A DNA stretch of 64,000 nucleotides from Phorcus lineatus (lineage: Eukaryota > Mollusca > Gastropoda > Trochida > Trochidae), in assembly GCA_921293015.1 (NCBI GenBank), contig OV121082.1, positions 20,687,748 to 20,751,747 of the forward strand, in the 5' to 3' direction. This document shows positions 1-12,942 of the stretch, piece by piece. The translations under genes and the position numbers were made by a program. The notes beneath the pieces are model-generated. The model was not told where the DNA came from, did no database searches, and saw only the letters and a program-made list of their open reading frames with translations. Every line of letters begins with the position of its first letter. Position 1 is the first letter of the stretch.

Positions 1-786
1 TATTAGTGAACTTCAGTATCTTTATTTTAACAGCCTAAATGGCTCTTTTTATTTATATATCCCGCTCAATCGCTATTACTCATTGATATTAGGATAGCAC
101 GTCTCAAATTGTGTAAACGATATCTGAGCGAATGGTAAGAGATTGAACATATTACTCTTTCGACCAGAAGCACTTTTTGTGATATACAAAAATTTAATTA
201 AACACACCAAAAACGGTTTGGAATGATTTACATGAAAATATTTACAACTATTAGCGCACTGAACAGTTTGATTAACAATACTGATGAAAGAAAAACTTTA
301 ATTAAATATTGTGTTTTTGGACTTAAAATATCTCATTGATTCCTTTGTTTTGAATTAACATTTATCATCCGTTTAACAAGTTTCCATCCTACGAAATGTG
401 TTGTACTTTGTTTAATGGCATCCCCCTAGAAGTCACGGCCATTCAACGTGATTTACTGTAGTATTTATCGCAGTTCCGATCACTTCAAACACGTCGAGAG
501 GTTTCCGTACAACAATTCTTATTTCCTGTTTAACAACATCGTGTAAAATGATTGGTGTAAAATCCTTGAAAAGTTCATGGTTTACGTTACAGTCTAAAAA
601 TCGAGCTATGAGCTTTGTAGCTCATCAAGCTTTATCTTATTTATTATTAAACAAGATATACATGAAAATCTAAATATATTTTCCCCGTCTGCTAAGGGGT
701 GTTTAACACAAGATTTAAATACAACTTATAATAATCTAAGAAGTCTATAATCAAAATCTATGCTTACTAGTCCTTTTATTTAATTA
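1..786. other. AT-rich sequence, no gene seen
   Basis: There is no long open frame and no recognisable RNA or transposon. A short stretch near 604-635 repeats GAGCT/AGCTC words and could fold, but it is too short to assign. Confidence 0.5.
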
Positions 787-1110
787 GAAGAAGAAAGTAG
801 GTGTTCAGGGTGTAGCCCTTGTGGCCCGTTTTAGGCGCCTTTTGGTCACAAAATCTACAATTTGTACTACACATGAGTTAGGATTCTATATACAATATAT
901 AATCTTTTTAGCCCTTTTCATTCATGAGAAGATGAAAGTAGATGTTTAGGGTGTGACTTTTGTGGCTTTAATAAAGGGTCATTGGGTCACTTAATGTACG
1001 ATTTATACTGTTCGTGGTATAAGAAGTCTGTGTACAAGTTTTTACCTTTCCCGGCCTATTAATATTTGAGAAGATGAAAAGCATAAGAACGTGTGTTGAC
1101 CTTTTTCACC
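787..1110. repeat. Diverged tandem repeat, about 140-bp period
   Basis: Three related units start at 787, 926 and 1068 (spacings 139 and 142). Each opens with a GAAGA(A/T)GAAAG-like word. In the first two, this is followed by GGTGT or GATGT, then AGGGTGT, then TTGTGGC, then TTGGTCAC or TTGGGTCAC. Units 1 and 2 align by eye over most of their length; unit 3 is clear only at its first 40 or so bases. Similar GAGAAGATGAAA words occur at 11,268, 11,361 and 20,503, so this may be part of a dispersed family. A 96-codon open frame at 1074-1364 starts inside unit 3 and shows no recognisable domain. Confidence 0.6.
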
Positions 1111-3436
1111 ATGACCAATTCACATGTATCAAAACAACACATTCAACGGCTTTTTCTAACACGCAGAGTTCTATAACAATATGCCTTTTTTGCTTAAGAC
1201 TTAGTCCAAACACAAAACATAATTATTTTTTCCAACGGAGGATAATTACCTCCTGTAGTAGTATTGGTTTCCTGAACATCAGTTCTCCACAATTAGATGC
1301 TTTCCTGTTGCTACTCCCTCACACCCATTACTTAGCTTTGGGATTTATTACACTTTACTTATAGATCACTAATGATTGAACAAGGACCGGAGCATATAAC
1401 GTACATTTCAGTGTTCTCATTTTCACTAATTTAATTTCTTGTAACAATTTAATCTACTTACAGTAATAGATTTAACTCTTTGTCCTTGTCCACCAGGGAC
1501 TGTCGTAAAATATAACTAATGATGTTAAACAGACCAAGTTTCGGTAACAAAGGTTTGTATTTGAAGAAACTGTTTGATGATAAGGCGCTTCTTGATGGTG
1601 TTTTCGTAATCAATATAAGTACAAACTAAGATACAAAATAACAATATTATAATATTGTACTTGCAGTCCTCAGACATATCTATAAATAAAAGGATAATTT
1701 AAATCAAGCTGTCCCAGTTTTGACCTGATTCCATTTCAAAGTAAATTCGAATCCTAAAAAAAACCAAGAAATATTTTTCTCGCCTGCAATGTAACTATGT
1801 AATTATCGTGTATTTCTTCCGTGAAGGGAAAGGGCTTCCCCAAGCTATTTTTAAGCCTAAAACGAAGGTAAGTAAACCACATGTGGTTGTTATCGAGTTT
1901 GATTAGAAAATAATTCATATGAACAAATCTGTCCTGTCACGAGTGTCAGCTTGTTTCGTTATGCAATTCAGTGAAATTAAAAACAATCAAAACAATCTAC
2001 TGTACTATGAGATGCCTTTGATGGTCACTTATCGATTGGATATATGTTGTAAGGTTAAAAATATATTGAGTATTGTCAATTAAAACTAACAAACGGAAAC
2101 CAAAATCGTCAATAAGATTTTCAAATGAAGATCATGGAACGGCTAGATAAATGAACAACTAATTAAACAGTTACGTGCTGATTCCATTCAGTCTTGACAT
2201 GCGCACTAGGCATTGACCTAGATTATGTCTACAGAGAACATCCGTTGGCTACTGGCGGTGTTTTTAAATCAGTTGAAATCGCTCTTTATGTGCACAATCT
2301 TTACGTAAATCTGCGCTAAATTTATCGACTTGAACAGTTGATTATCGAAAATGCCGGCAAAAGTGTGCAAGAGAAACACATTTGTGATATTGTCAAAATC
2401 GTGATGATAGTTCTTAGAGGAAAGAAATTAATTTTTCGGTATCGTTTCACAGAATAACAGGTTATTGTCCTAACTCATTCGTCTTTTTTTACTAATTCAA
2501 AGTTTAGAAAGATCGGTGTGATGGTTTTGAACACTGGAATTGCACTGGCTTCAGGGGTCGATTTCATGTTCACCTGCAAACAACCAAAATAGGCACATTA
2601 GTACATTTCATTCAATAATAATTGATTTCAAAATGATCAACATGAAAGAAAAGACAATTATCATGGGAAACTTCTGTAATGTTATAATAATTTTATTGTT
2701 GATATTTAGGGGTTACGAGGTTGGATTAGCAGGTGATTAAGCTGACTTACTGGTGCCATTTTTTTTGGCTTTGAAAAATTGTTGAGGGAAAAATTACTTT
2801 CCGATTTGTCAGACTCATTGCTTAATTTGTAGGGAAACTTTTGGGACTTTTATGATATAATGATTCAAAAGGTTTTTTGATATTTCATTTCAAGAATAAT
2901 TTTCAAAAAGCTTAGGGGTTTGGACTCCGTTACCTACCTTTACTATTTTCATAGTAATAGATGCATGGCCGTTAAATCTAGCTGGTTATTCTACGTAAAA
3001 TGTCCCTGTCAATGATTCTTTACAGTTTTATTCACAAGAAGCAAGAATCCATGTGGCGATGATTAAAGCAATTCGTCATTGTAAGACTTTTTCATTACTG
3101 TTACGTGGTAATGCACACGAACCGTATGAACTGTCTAAGTAACTCACATTAAATGTAATTTAATCTCTCATCCATTATTCGGTGTAACTTTGTCACTTTG
3201 CAGGACATAAAATTTGTGTCTTCTTTCATGCATTTTTAAAGTTTTAATAACAAATGTCAAAAGTATCCACTATTGACATTGGTATATGGCTAATTGGATA
3301 CAAGTGCAAGAACATTAGTATCAGTCACATGAACTTACAGGGTTTCTTCTATAGTTGAGTGCAATTGTTACCTGTTACATGTTTAAGTAATGAATCAATT
3401 CGTTTTTGTAATGAACATTACTCTTAGCAAGAATTT
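1111..3436. other. AT-rich sequence, no gene seen
   Basis: Read on both strands. Only short open frames occur (for example 66 codons at 2540-2740 on the plus strand), without domains, conserved motifs or codon structure. No repeat or transposon end was recognised. Confidence 0.5.
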
Positions 3437-3486
3437 TAGCTCATCAGGCCTGAAAAGTCCGATGGCTTATGACATGGCGTCTGTCC
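3437..3486. repeat. Relic of a molluscan AGCTCA/GGCC hairpin repeat
   Basis: The stretch reads TTAGCTCATCAGGCC, then TGAAAAGTCCGATGGCTTA, then TGACATGGCGTCTGTCC. The first half pairs imperfectly with the second (AGCTCATC with GATGGCT, GGCC/AGG with TCC). This word order matches, from memory, a very abundant dispersed family in bivalve and gastropod genomes (AGCTCACCTGGCC..., ...GCCATGGCGTC). Downstream similarity fades after about 50 bases. It mainly serves as a hint to the host taxon; a database search would settle the family. Confidence 0.5.
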
Positions 3487-6400
3487 CTGAAGTTTTGAAT
3501 TTGTCTAGGGCTCGTTAACATCCCGGGGAATTCTAAACAATAATTATCCACGAAATGATCGAATATAGACTTATCAAAGACACAAACAAGCGGGTGCTCA
3601 ATCAGGAAGCCCCAGCACTTAAGATAATTATACTATTTGTTTCAATGTCTTTTTCTGAACGGAAGACGCAGTATCTATGCTAAAAAAAGGGACAGTCCCC
3701 TAACTACAAAACGGAAATGTGTAATTATTGAAGTCAGTTTATTGGTCCGCTGGACACGCAGCGGAGACAGCTGATTGGACACTAACCCCGCACGGGTCGG
3801 GCCTAAGATGGATCCAGAGTATTATCGTAGGATTATCGAGGATGCCTAGATTAGTGATGATTATAATTGTTACAGGTTTGGTCAACATGGGCCAGAGTAA
3901 CCGTTGATACCTATTTTCATCTTTAGTCAGGAAAGCTTCAATTTTGTATACAGATTCATTGGCCATTTAGATCGTAAAGTATTGCTTTTGTGCCTTTTTG
4001 TCCTTCACTAAAGTAACATGGCTCATGTCCTAAAAACTATTTTCATAGTTCCTTTATTAAGTAATTAAATGTTAGAAAATGAAACATATGTATTTGTTTT
4101 CAATCCAAATGGGATTATTGTGCTATGGCCCCAGACTAACGAGAACTGATACATTTTACACGTTGGTGTGCTACATAGCCCATGGCTCTATTCATATGAT
4201 TCAAATGAACAAATAGATTTAGGAACCTTAAACAAAAGCTTTAAGGTTTTCTATGTTGACTCAAGTTTACACCTCCAACTGAAATTCTTGTGATGTAGCA
4301 ACATGCACTGTGACGTCATAGCCGCTTGTGTCCATGTGGTCATTTGAAACTATGCAACTGAGAGCCTCTGTGATGACATAATTTTATGTGTAAATTGAAA
4401 ATACAAATATATCAATCAATATAATCATAACAATTGAAAATATAGACTAATTTAATTAGTAAGTTATAATCTATTAGGTCACAAAAGGTTTACTCAAATT
4501 ATATTTTTCAAAGTCCTTGCATTTGGTCAATAAGCAGTTCATACTATCAGCCTGTATAGTTATTTAAAAAGGCTGAGGACAATGTTGCAGCAGAATGATC
4601 GTTAAGTTAACTGTAGAAATTAGGATGAATCCCACCCTTATATTTGTCACAAAGCTTCTTGAGGTATTTAATTCTGGAGACTGTCTCAGATATTCAGAAA
4701 ACCAACGGATATTTAGCTCACACATTAAAAACAGGTAAGGATGAGACCCATTGAACAGTTTAAGAATGTCAAAACTTGTAAACAATCATATTTTTCTAAC
4801 AATAGTTACTTAATTATTGTTAAACTTTATACTTTCAGATAATTGGTTTGATTCGTTAAACGTGTTTTGCATTGGCGCATGTGAGAAATGATAAATGGTG
4901 ACTACGTGGAAAAACTTATTTAAATCCAGAATACGTATAGATTTTGAGAGGTGAAAGAAATCGTCCCGGCATGACGTTCATTCAGATTGGCCTTACAACT
5001 TGTAAACTCCTCATAAATAACTCATTTTACAACGGCCTGAAGTAAACGAATTCCATTACATTTTCCTTCAAAATATAGAACTTTAACTTCATTTCATACA
5101 TCTTATTTTAATATTTCTCTTAGCTTTATTAAAAAACCAAGACGACATGACCATCGCAACAAGTACCATATATATCTTATACATGGAATGTGCCTTGATG
5201 GTATGATCATGTGTGTTTAAAAGGATAGAATAAGTATTTATATCAAATGTCCTTTTTCAACTGTCTGCTATGAGATCAGATTTATGTTCAGAACGGCAAC
5301 AGTTCATGGAGAAAAGACCAAAAAAGATTTGTTTAAATAATGTCTTTATATAAAACAAAGATTCACTGCACTGCATGCCTGTATTCCAATCGGCTTGTCT
5401 ATAACAATGATTAGTATAATGATATTTGATATTTGGTTATTTCAGATAAATTTGTCACATTCTATAAATATCCACTCCCTCAACAGTCTTTGACCTTCAA
5501 AGTTTCCTCTTGCGGTGACAACGTATCGCATGTGCGTTTCATGTCTGTACTTGTTTTTCGTATAAATTAATAAAGAAAAAAACATATTTTAGTTGTATAG
5601 AAATAACTTCGAAAACTTTGGAACAAAATGATAATACCCAAATTAAAAAGATAAATCTACAAAATTAACGATATTTATATTCAGAAGACCAAAATCGTCA
5701 TCAAACATACCACAGTGAACGTGTAAAATCACTATAAATGCATGGTGACTTTGCTTTAATAGCTTTTAAGTAATTTGAGTAATTGATATCACCTCCAAAG
5801 ATACAACCAATATAGCTTCTTTTAAAAATATTTTCCTATTATTGTGAACCTAGATGTATGTGTTCCTCACTACAATATCCCGTTTAAAACTGTGTTGTTG
5901 ACAAGTCAGTTTAAATAAGGTTCAGCCGAGCTAACTTATGTATTTTTACAAATGCATGTGTCAAGCTGCACCAGCTTGTAAAGGTCTTGGTAATGTTGCA
6001 TCTTACTAATAGCATTGGTTTGTGTAATCTGTGTTAATCCTGCTTCTCAATAGGAGCGTAATATGATCGTAGTAGGATAAATGTGTTTTAATCCAAAATA
6101 CATCTAATGTAAACTACACGTAGGTTCGCAAACTGTGCGATCTCCTTTCTGAAGCAAGCAAATTACATTTTCTTTTCATCTTACCGATAGGACAAATTAA
6201 GACCACAAAACCTTGGAGAGGTTTTAAACTTAAAACGTACTCCTCAATATTACATATGTGATTGTATCAATTTTGTTAGAGTCACAAATGGTAAACGTAA
6301 TCTATGGTGTTATTGTTATGAAAAATGCTACGATGATAATTGTTTCGGAACAGTGGGAATAAAAAGTGTAAAATATGAGATCTTGTTTACACACAATCGA

Positions 6401-7670
6401 TGTAGCGCAGCTTGCACGACAATGATTAAAACAGAAATAAAGTTTTCATTGGTAATGTTTGAAGGGTCATACATTACTGTCAAGCATTTTCAACCTATGC
6501 GTAGGTTTTAGGCCATCGTTATTATTGAATTTTATCAGAATTATTGAAAAGATTTCAATGCTTTTGTCATTGTATTGTGCATTTTCTTTTATTTCTGTTA
6601 AATTATTATGATATGCATGTACATAAATGATCCCCTCGGGGAAAAAAACAGCTTTGAGAATAACCAAAAAACCAATATAAATGTTTACACCCAAAATTTA
6701 TCAATAAAATTTATATAATATTTGTAACTTTTCTCACATCTTTTATGATAGTAGATGTAGTTATATAGACGGAAGGCAATATTTTCATTAAAAAATATTT
6801 ACTATGTCCTAAAAGTTCTTCAGACCTTAATTCTTACGCACGTAGAGCAAATTATTGTTAAGCAAAGATATTCTCTATGGTATTCTATCTATGACATTCA
6901 GCTCTCGAAATTAATGTCTTCGTAAACAACAAAGTCTTCAAAGAGAAAGCTTGCTACACCTGAGCAGATGTCCTGGATGAGAGAGCAGATAAGTAGGAGA
7001 TCAAAAACTCGTATTTCGAAACACAATAATGTGAAAGTTCCAATATTGTTAACGTTTTTCCTGTTAAAAATTTGTCAAATGCTTGCTCTCCCAATAAGGG
7101 CGACGACTATATCTATAGTCTATAGAAATAGTGAATTACAGCAATAAATTGAACGTTAACCCATTTTCTTTATTAAGATCTTTTGGTTTGGATTTTGATG
7201 CGATGATAAAACGAAAGAGACAGAAGGAGAGACGAGGGCCTGTTCAGTATATTGATTATTATTTATTATGCATAAATAAAATGTGCAGGTGATTGCTATG
7301 AGTGTATAACTTGAATGTTCAGCGCTTACTTAATGTATCAATTCTTTGGACAACAGTAAAAAAACATAGAATAGAGTCTCTTCTTCGTGCGAAATTGTTG
7401 TTATTATTGAGTTTGAACATTTGAACAAAATTATGAGAAAATATCTGTTTATTTTTACTCTCAATTGCATTTTAGGTGAATCAGATTCTAAATTAAATCG
7501 TGCCAATTAATACAGCAGTCTTCATTGTGGATATATGCCAGTTTTTGGATAGAACAATTACCATTGCTTGTAACTTATCTACGAAATGTTTAACAGTATT
7601 TTAGTGAGAAATATTGGCAATTACTGACTGATATCAACTCGAAAGATCTTGGGCCATTAGGGCTTAAAGT
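3487..7670. other. AT-rich sequence, no gene seen
   Basis: No convincing coding region, RNA gene or mobile element was found. The small reverse-strand frames at 3739-3966, 4564-4785 and 6467-6694 have no domain or motif. A slightly GC-richer patch at about 3740-3810 contains a short CCGCTG...CAGCGG pairing. Confidence 0.5.
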
Positions 7671-7683
7671 GATAAGGACGAGT

Positions 7684-7830
7684 GAGTGAGTGAGTTGGGG
7701 TTTAACGTGCTTTGAACAATATTTCAGTTATTAAACACGTGGATGACAAACATCCAAAAGAGAGTGGACAGATCAGGGAGAAAGGGGTCGACAGGATGAG
7801 GAAAAAGACGGAAAGAAAGGCATAGTGAGA
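7684..7830 (+). mobile_element. Short interspersed insertion with 13-bp target duplication
   Basis: The segment is bounded by exact direct repeats GATAAGGACGAGT at 7671-7683 and 7831-7843, as expected for a retroposed or transposed insertion of 147 bp. It opens with a (GAGT)n run followed by TTGGGGTTTAACGTGC, then AATATTTCAGTTATTAAACACGTGG. The same word order is common, from memory, in gastropod repeats. A more diverged relative is at 38,133-38,258 (GAGTG, ATATTTCAGTT, GAGAGTGGACA, ATCAG in the same order). I see no Pol III A and B boxes and no poly(A) tail, so SINE status is unproven. Confidence 0.6.
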
Positions 7831-8009
7831 GATAAGGACGAGTAAAAGCATCTCTATGCATTATCCTGTCAGTAAAAGATTTCGAGGTTTGGGCCATAGC
7901 CATTAATGACAGTGAAGACTATATTTGTATAACGTTCATGATTGTGTAATTATCTCATTTAAAATGTTCTGATGTCAAAAACAAGTTGTCTAGTTAAGGT
8001 TTACCATCC

Positions 8010-11000
8010 TCCAATACAATACCATCAGTCTATCTCTTAAATATAAAAGGCCTGCAAAATTACAAAATATAGTCTCTGGGTGACATTCACATTAAGTGGA
8101 AGCTTTTAGTTTTTAATAACGTCGAGATTAGTTTTACCTACAATGTCAAAATCTGACAACTTACAGACCATGCTTCTTAATCAAAAATGCCAGCAGAAGC
8201 CGGTTTGTTAATTGTCAGAAAAAAATTACCCACAGGGACCTAAATAGTGCATCTTGATTTAGGAAATGTTAATCAATAAATTGAAATTTCTGCTAAACCT
8301 TCCAAAAGTGTTCAAAGAAAAAACTGCCGTCGAATGCTGAGGGACTTACATGAAAAGCCAGATCAAGGTTACATAAAAATACAAAACATAAGCTAGCTTT
8401 GTGGCTCTCTTGAGATAATATGCTCCTTGTGATAATGTCTTGAAACGATGTGTTATTGATTGTATAAAAAGTTGTTTCTGAGGGTGTCCATAAATGTAGT
8501 ACAAGCATTTTGCTTAAAGTTTTCAGTCGAAGAGAAATGACACCAAAAGCTGTGTTAGATAAAGGTTTAAAAAACTAATGAAAGATGACATTTAGATAGT
8601 GAAAAAAAAGTACTGTATTACTAGCGCTTGTTGGACCTTGATTATTGTCAAGTCGAAAACGGCGAGTTGATTACCTGCTTGGATGGATAATTTTGACGGT
8701 GTTGCCTGATCCAGAGGGTGTGGAATCGTTTCCTGCAATGTAATCGACCCGGAAAAGTACAAGAATTTTAACTATTTCAGATAGTGTGATGCACAAATAT
8801 AAGAGTTAACAAACTAGGAAAGTAATGTAGCTTATTTTGTTCCTTTTCTAAACAACATGTTCCTTCTGACAAGGTCTTAATAGTAAAATGGGGTTTCTTA
8901 AAGATGTTCATGTTCACTAACACCTTAAATAAACACCAACAAATATTTCCCCAAAAAGGGGCACAGAGTGTTTTGTTTGGGTCAAATATGTCATACTTCA
9001 TAAATGATGTTACTTGATCGACAAGCAGTGGTTGTTTCAGAAAATTAACATCTCAATACTTATCATTTAGTGACAATAAAAAGGAAAAACGTCAAGATTT
9101 ATGACCGAAAACCGGACAATAGCGTGCGTCAATGACGCAAACGTAATTTAGGCAACCTATCTATAACAGGAACATCAAGAAATATAGGTTGGTATTGTTA
9201 AGTAGGTTATTTAACTAATATACATGTAGATGGAACGCTGAATAAAGTTTATATGGCCGTTCTCTAGATTACAATCGAAAACAATAAATTAAAATGTCAT
9301 AATTTTGGCATTTAAGAGATAACGGTGCAACTTTAGAAACACGATTTGAACTTAACTCAGGTCATATAATATATATTTTGGCTCTTTCTACGGCACATAC
9401 AAAATTCAAGAAACATACATGATCAGTGTCACTTTAACCTCATCTTTGTATTGGCAGACGTCTTGGTAACATTATTTTCAAATTTGTCTTTGAGAGTTTC
9501 CTTGGATCCTTAAATTACAATTGTTTTGAAAAGCATTAGAAGTTCGTTTATTTTTATGGCATTGTTCCTCAGACTTAGGCATAAATTGATGATAATGTCA
9601 TCGATACAAAAAGATTAACTTTCATCAAACAGGTCTAGGATAGTAGACAAAATCAAAATCAAAATGTTATGGTCACCTGTATCAGTCAAAATACATATTT
9701 AACAGACAGATTTCCTCAATGTATCTTGTCAAACTCGGTGTACTTTTCGGTTCCTAATATTTGTTCTATTTATAGAATATTCATAAAAATGTATGTGTTA
9801 ACCTGATATATATCATATCTGATTCAAATCCAAATGAATTCCAATTAGAGTATGAGTACAAAACTGCATAAGTGCATGTCTTCAATCCCTTCAACTATGG
9901 CTTCCTAACAATATATCATTTGACTGCTCATGACCTCAGTGTTGTTTATAGATAAATTACTAATAGACTGGTGGGAGTTTAGAGAAAAAATGGAAGATAA
10001 AGATACTAAGTACCTATCTTAGTAGGACACTCTTCGACACATACTTTGCACTTGAAAGCAATTTGTACTTACACCATACTAAAATGGTTACAATATAAAC
10101 ATGGAATTTGGGGTGGAACAATTCATAATAGCCGCAAAGCCATCATGTTCTTTAAACCCCACAGTTCGATGGTGGCTTTTAAAAACTGCTTGCTCAAATA
10201 AACTATTTTCTCAACTAGTTTTCGTCAAGTGTATTTAACACATTTGCTGTTTATGTGTAACTACCTTTGGTGTCAATTTCAATTGGCTCATATAAAGAAG
10301 ATCTTGTAAGATGTCTTGTGGTCTACTCGAGTTATGGTAGTTCCACCAAAATTAGGGTTAGTAAAAACTTTATATAAAACCTTAACAATAAGCTTTGAAC
10401 ATACATGAAAAATGACATGCTTTAATGAAACATTATTTCAAATAGGAAATCATGATGATCAATGCTTCTTATATTTCTTGTCTAGACAGTTTTAAGAGAC
10501 AAATAACAATATTTCTGATTAAATGTCGTTAAAGTCATTAGGTATTTTCAGCAAATTAATGACCCATTATGTCTAGACAGTGTAACCACGTGGATTGACT
10601 GCCTAATTAATGCATTTTTATTATTGAATTTTTAAGAAAATGTATGTATGTGAAGATAATATTTTTATATATTTTGAAATGATGTTGATCATGGAATGAA
10701 CTTTATCATTCAAGGGGTACTTTACATAGTAACTCGAGGAAAATTTATAAGAATGGAAAACCTTATATGGAATGTGATAACTTTGTTATGGCGTAAAAGT
10801 TGTAATTGTCATATGAAAGATAAATGACAAAACAACTTCAATGACTTTTCAGAAATAAAATTTTAGAAAACAGATATTAAATCTCAAGTTCTAATGAACC
10901 TTTTAGGACACATTTAACCAAATACTTAATATCAAGGTTATAGCTTTGTTTTGAGAAATAACCCATTCGGGTAGTATGAATGAAAAGATAGGTCGCTGTC

Positions 11001-11200
11001 AATGATAGGAGAGTGTATCTATGAAAGATATATACTTGTGTTGTTAACAGAACATGTTTGCTTCTCAGAAATGCTTGTTACGAAAGACAAATATTTGACT
11101 TGAACTTATGAAAAGAAATAACCAGACATAAATTTTATGGTTTTTGTAAAGAGACCCAAATATTGTTCGAGGCCTCCGTAGCCTCTAAATAAATCTAAAC
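8010..11200 (+). repeat. Old segmental duplicate, copy 1 (pairs with 22.2-25.4 kb)
   Basis: A chain of matching words runs in the same order in this segment and in about 22,170-25,400. Examples are ACA(A/G)AATATAGT at 8062 and 22,255, CACAGGGA at 8231 and 22,505, TGGCTCTCTT at 8402 and 22,649, TATAGCTTTGTTTTG at 10,938 and 25,067, and GCTTCTCAGAAATGC at 11,060 and 25,202. The offset stays between about 14.1 and 14.3 kb, so the pair is collinear. The copies are heavily diverged with many indels. Neither carries an open frame conserved with the other, so no shared gene is supported. Confidence 0.65.
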
Positions 11201-11222
11201 AATTTCAAATTCCCATTAGCAG

Positions 11223-11408
11223 ATAGTCTAGTTTCGACATTAGAGCTTTCTTTGGGTTTTCATTTGGAGAAGATGAAAAATGTTTAAGGGCGTTGATCTC
11301 GTGACCCCCTTGAGGATAGTCTAGTTTCGACATTACAGCTTTCTTTGGCTTTTCATTTGGAGAAGATGAAAAATGTTTAAGGGCGTTGAGCTCGTGACCC
11401 TTTTGAGG
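11223..11408 (-). repeat. 93-bp tandem duplication inside a 104-codon open frame
   Basis: Two adjacent 93-bp units (11,223-11,315 and 11,316-11,408) differ at only a few positions. Because 93 is a multiple of three, the reverse-strand open frame 11,205-11,519 stays open through both and encodes two 31-residue repeats, each containing NALKHFSSSPNE and KPKKA- or NPKKA-like segments followed by MSKLDY. I recognise no protein family. The frame may be open only because the duplicated unit happens to be stop-free in that phase. The GAGAAGATGAAAAATG core resembles the tandem repeat at 0.8-1.1 kb. Confidence 0.75.
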
Positions 11409-12942
11409 AGCGACGGAGTCTCCGAATCTTTTATAATGTCGGTTCTGTAGGAGTGTGTAAACAATATTTCTTTCAGTAGGAAATGAAATATATATACATA
11501 TATTGTTCTTCGTCGTCACAGCATGGCAACGTCATAAAGACCCCATGATGATCACTGTATAGAATTTAAAACAGGCCTGTGGAAATAGGTATCAATAAAA
11601 CTAAGTAGATTGCTTAAGGAATGTTATTAGTAGATAAAGCGCGAACATAAGGGGTACCAGTTTGAAAATACATAATTCAAGCTTCAAATGTTTGTTTACT
11701 ACTTGTAGAAGCACATAAGACAATGGACAGTAAACTGTAACGTGCGTTGAAAATGTCTATCTGTGATAAGGGATTAATTTTTATGGAACGTACATTCGAA
11801 TACCCATGTATTGTACGAGTTTACTTAGGTAAAGAGACGAACTCGCCAAAATGACTGAATATACAAACAACATATCCATACATGCTCCGTCAACAGATGT
11901 ATTTGTAAACTTAGAGACACATACTTATCACTTAATAAGGTTGTCAACAGTGCGTTAAGGTATTATGAAGATTTCGTGCATTGACCCTCAGAGCCTTCAT
12001 TAAATCCATGTTCGTTTTATCCAAGATAAACATAATTTATCATGATGTTACTCATATGTTCAAAGAAAGGCGTGCCAGTGGCAGTAATACTTACCACATC
12101 GTGCGAAATTATTCATCATTAATGATTGAATCAAAACATCAAACATGGCGGAAGTTTTCTTGATTTTGCCTCCCCTTTCCAGCCTCTTGTGGAAAGATTT
12201 CTAAGAAGGATATTTACAGAACTGATTGCAAAATTTGATTTGTAACCACATTCAATATTGATTTCAATCACTGCATATCAACATTGCGCCACTCTGTACC
12301 GCCATTGACATTTGAACCGTCAATCTAATTTAGTGCAATGTTGATCAGTATACGTCTGGGTATACTGAAATAATATTTTGTCATAAACGTTAAACTAACC
12401 TTTACTACAGTCTACCCCGTTTTCAAATACATAAACTAGCCAACTAACTGAAAAAGTATTCATTGTATGATGAAACGGTGACGAAGTTTATTTCCCGCTT
12501 CACCTTGTGACAAAGACCAATTTTAGCAATAATGTTCTACTTCATTATCAAATAGTTTTGCTGCCAAAAGAATCTTTCAAGATGTTGATAAATATAATAT
12601 ACTTTGTGAAACCTAATTTTGATTTGTGGACAAAACATAGTTATAAACACATAACGCTTATACACTAAGATTCGAATGCAAAGTAAAAACGGTCAACTTT
12701 AACATTTGTGAAAATCTATTCAGTTAAAACAATTGAGCTTTTAAACGTTTATTTTTGCTGTTGTTTTCACAGCCGTACGCGTTGTGCTGTTTTTCTTTTT
12801 TCTTTTTCGAACATTTTTTAAACTTCACGCCGGTTATGGCTGAATCATAGTAAAGAGGAGCGACATAATAACCCACTCATTTAAGTTGTTGCAAGTTCAA
12901 TTGATTGTGTATTTACAAGTTTCTAATATGCAGACAGGCAGA
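11409..12942. other. AT-rich sequence, no gene seen
   Basis: Only short unconvincing open frames occur (60 codons at 11,981-12,163). The right edge is the T run that marks the poly(A) end of the reverse-strand LINE relic. Confidence 0.5.

Noticed and set aside
1074..1364. 96-codon plus-strand frame
   Set aside because: It starts inside a diverged tandem repeat unit and shows no recognisable protein feature.
3739..3966. 75-codon reverse-strand frame in a GC-richer patch
   Set aside because: No domain, no partner copy, and composition alone explains the opening.
9130..9146. TGCGTCA-A-TGACGCA near-palindrome as a regulatory site
   Set aside because: It resembles an AP-1/CRE half-site pair, but there is no gene or promoter nearby to support a role.
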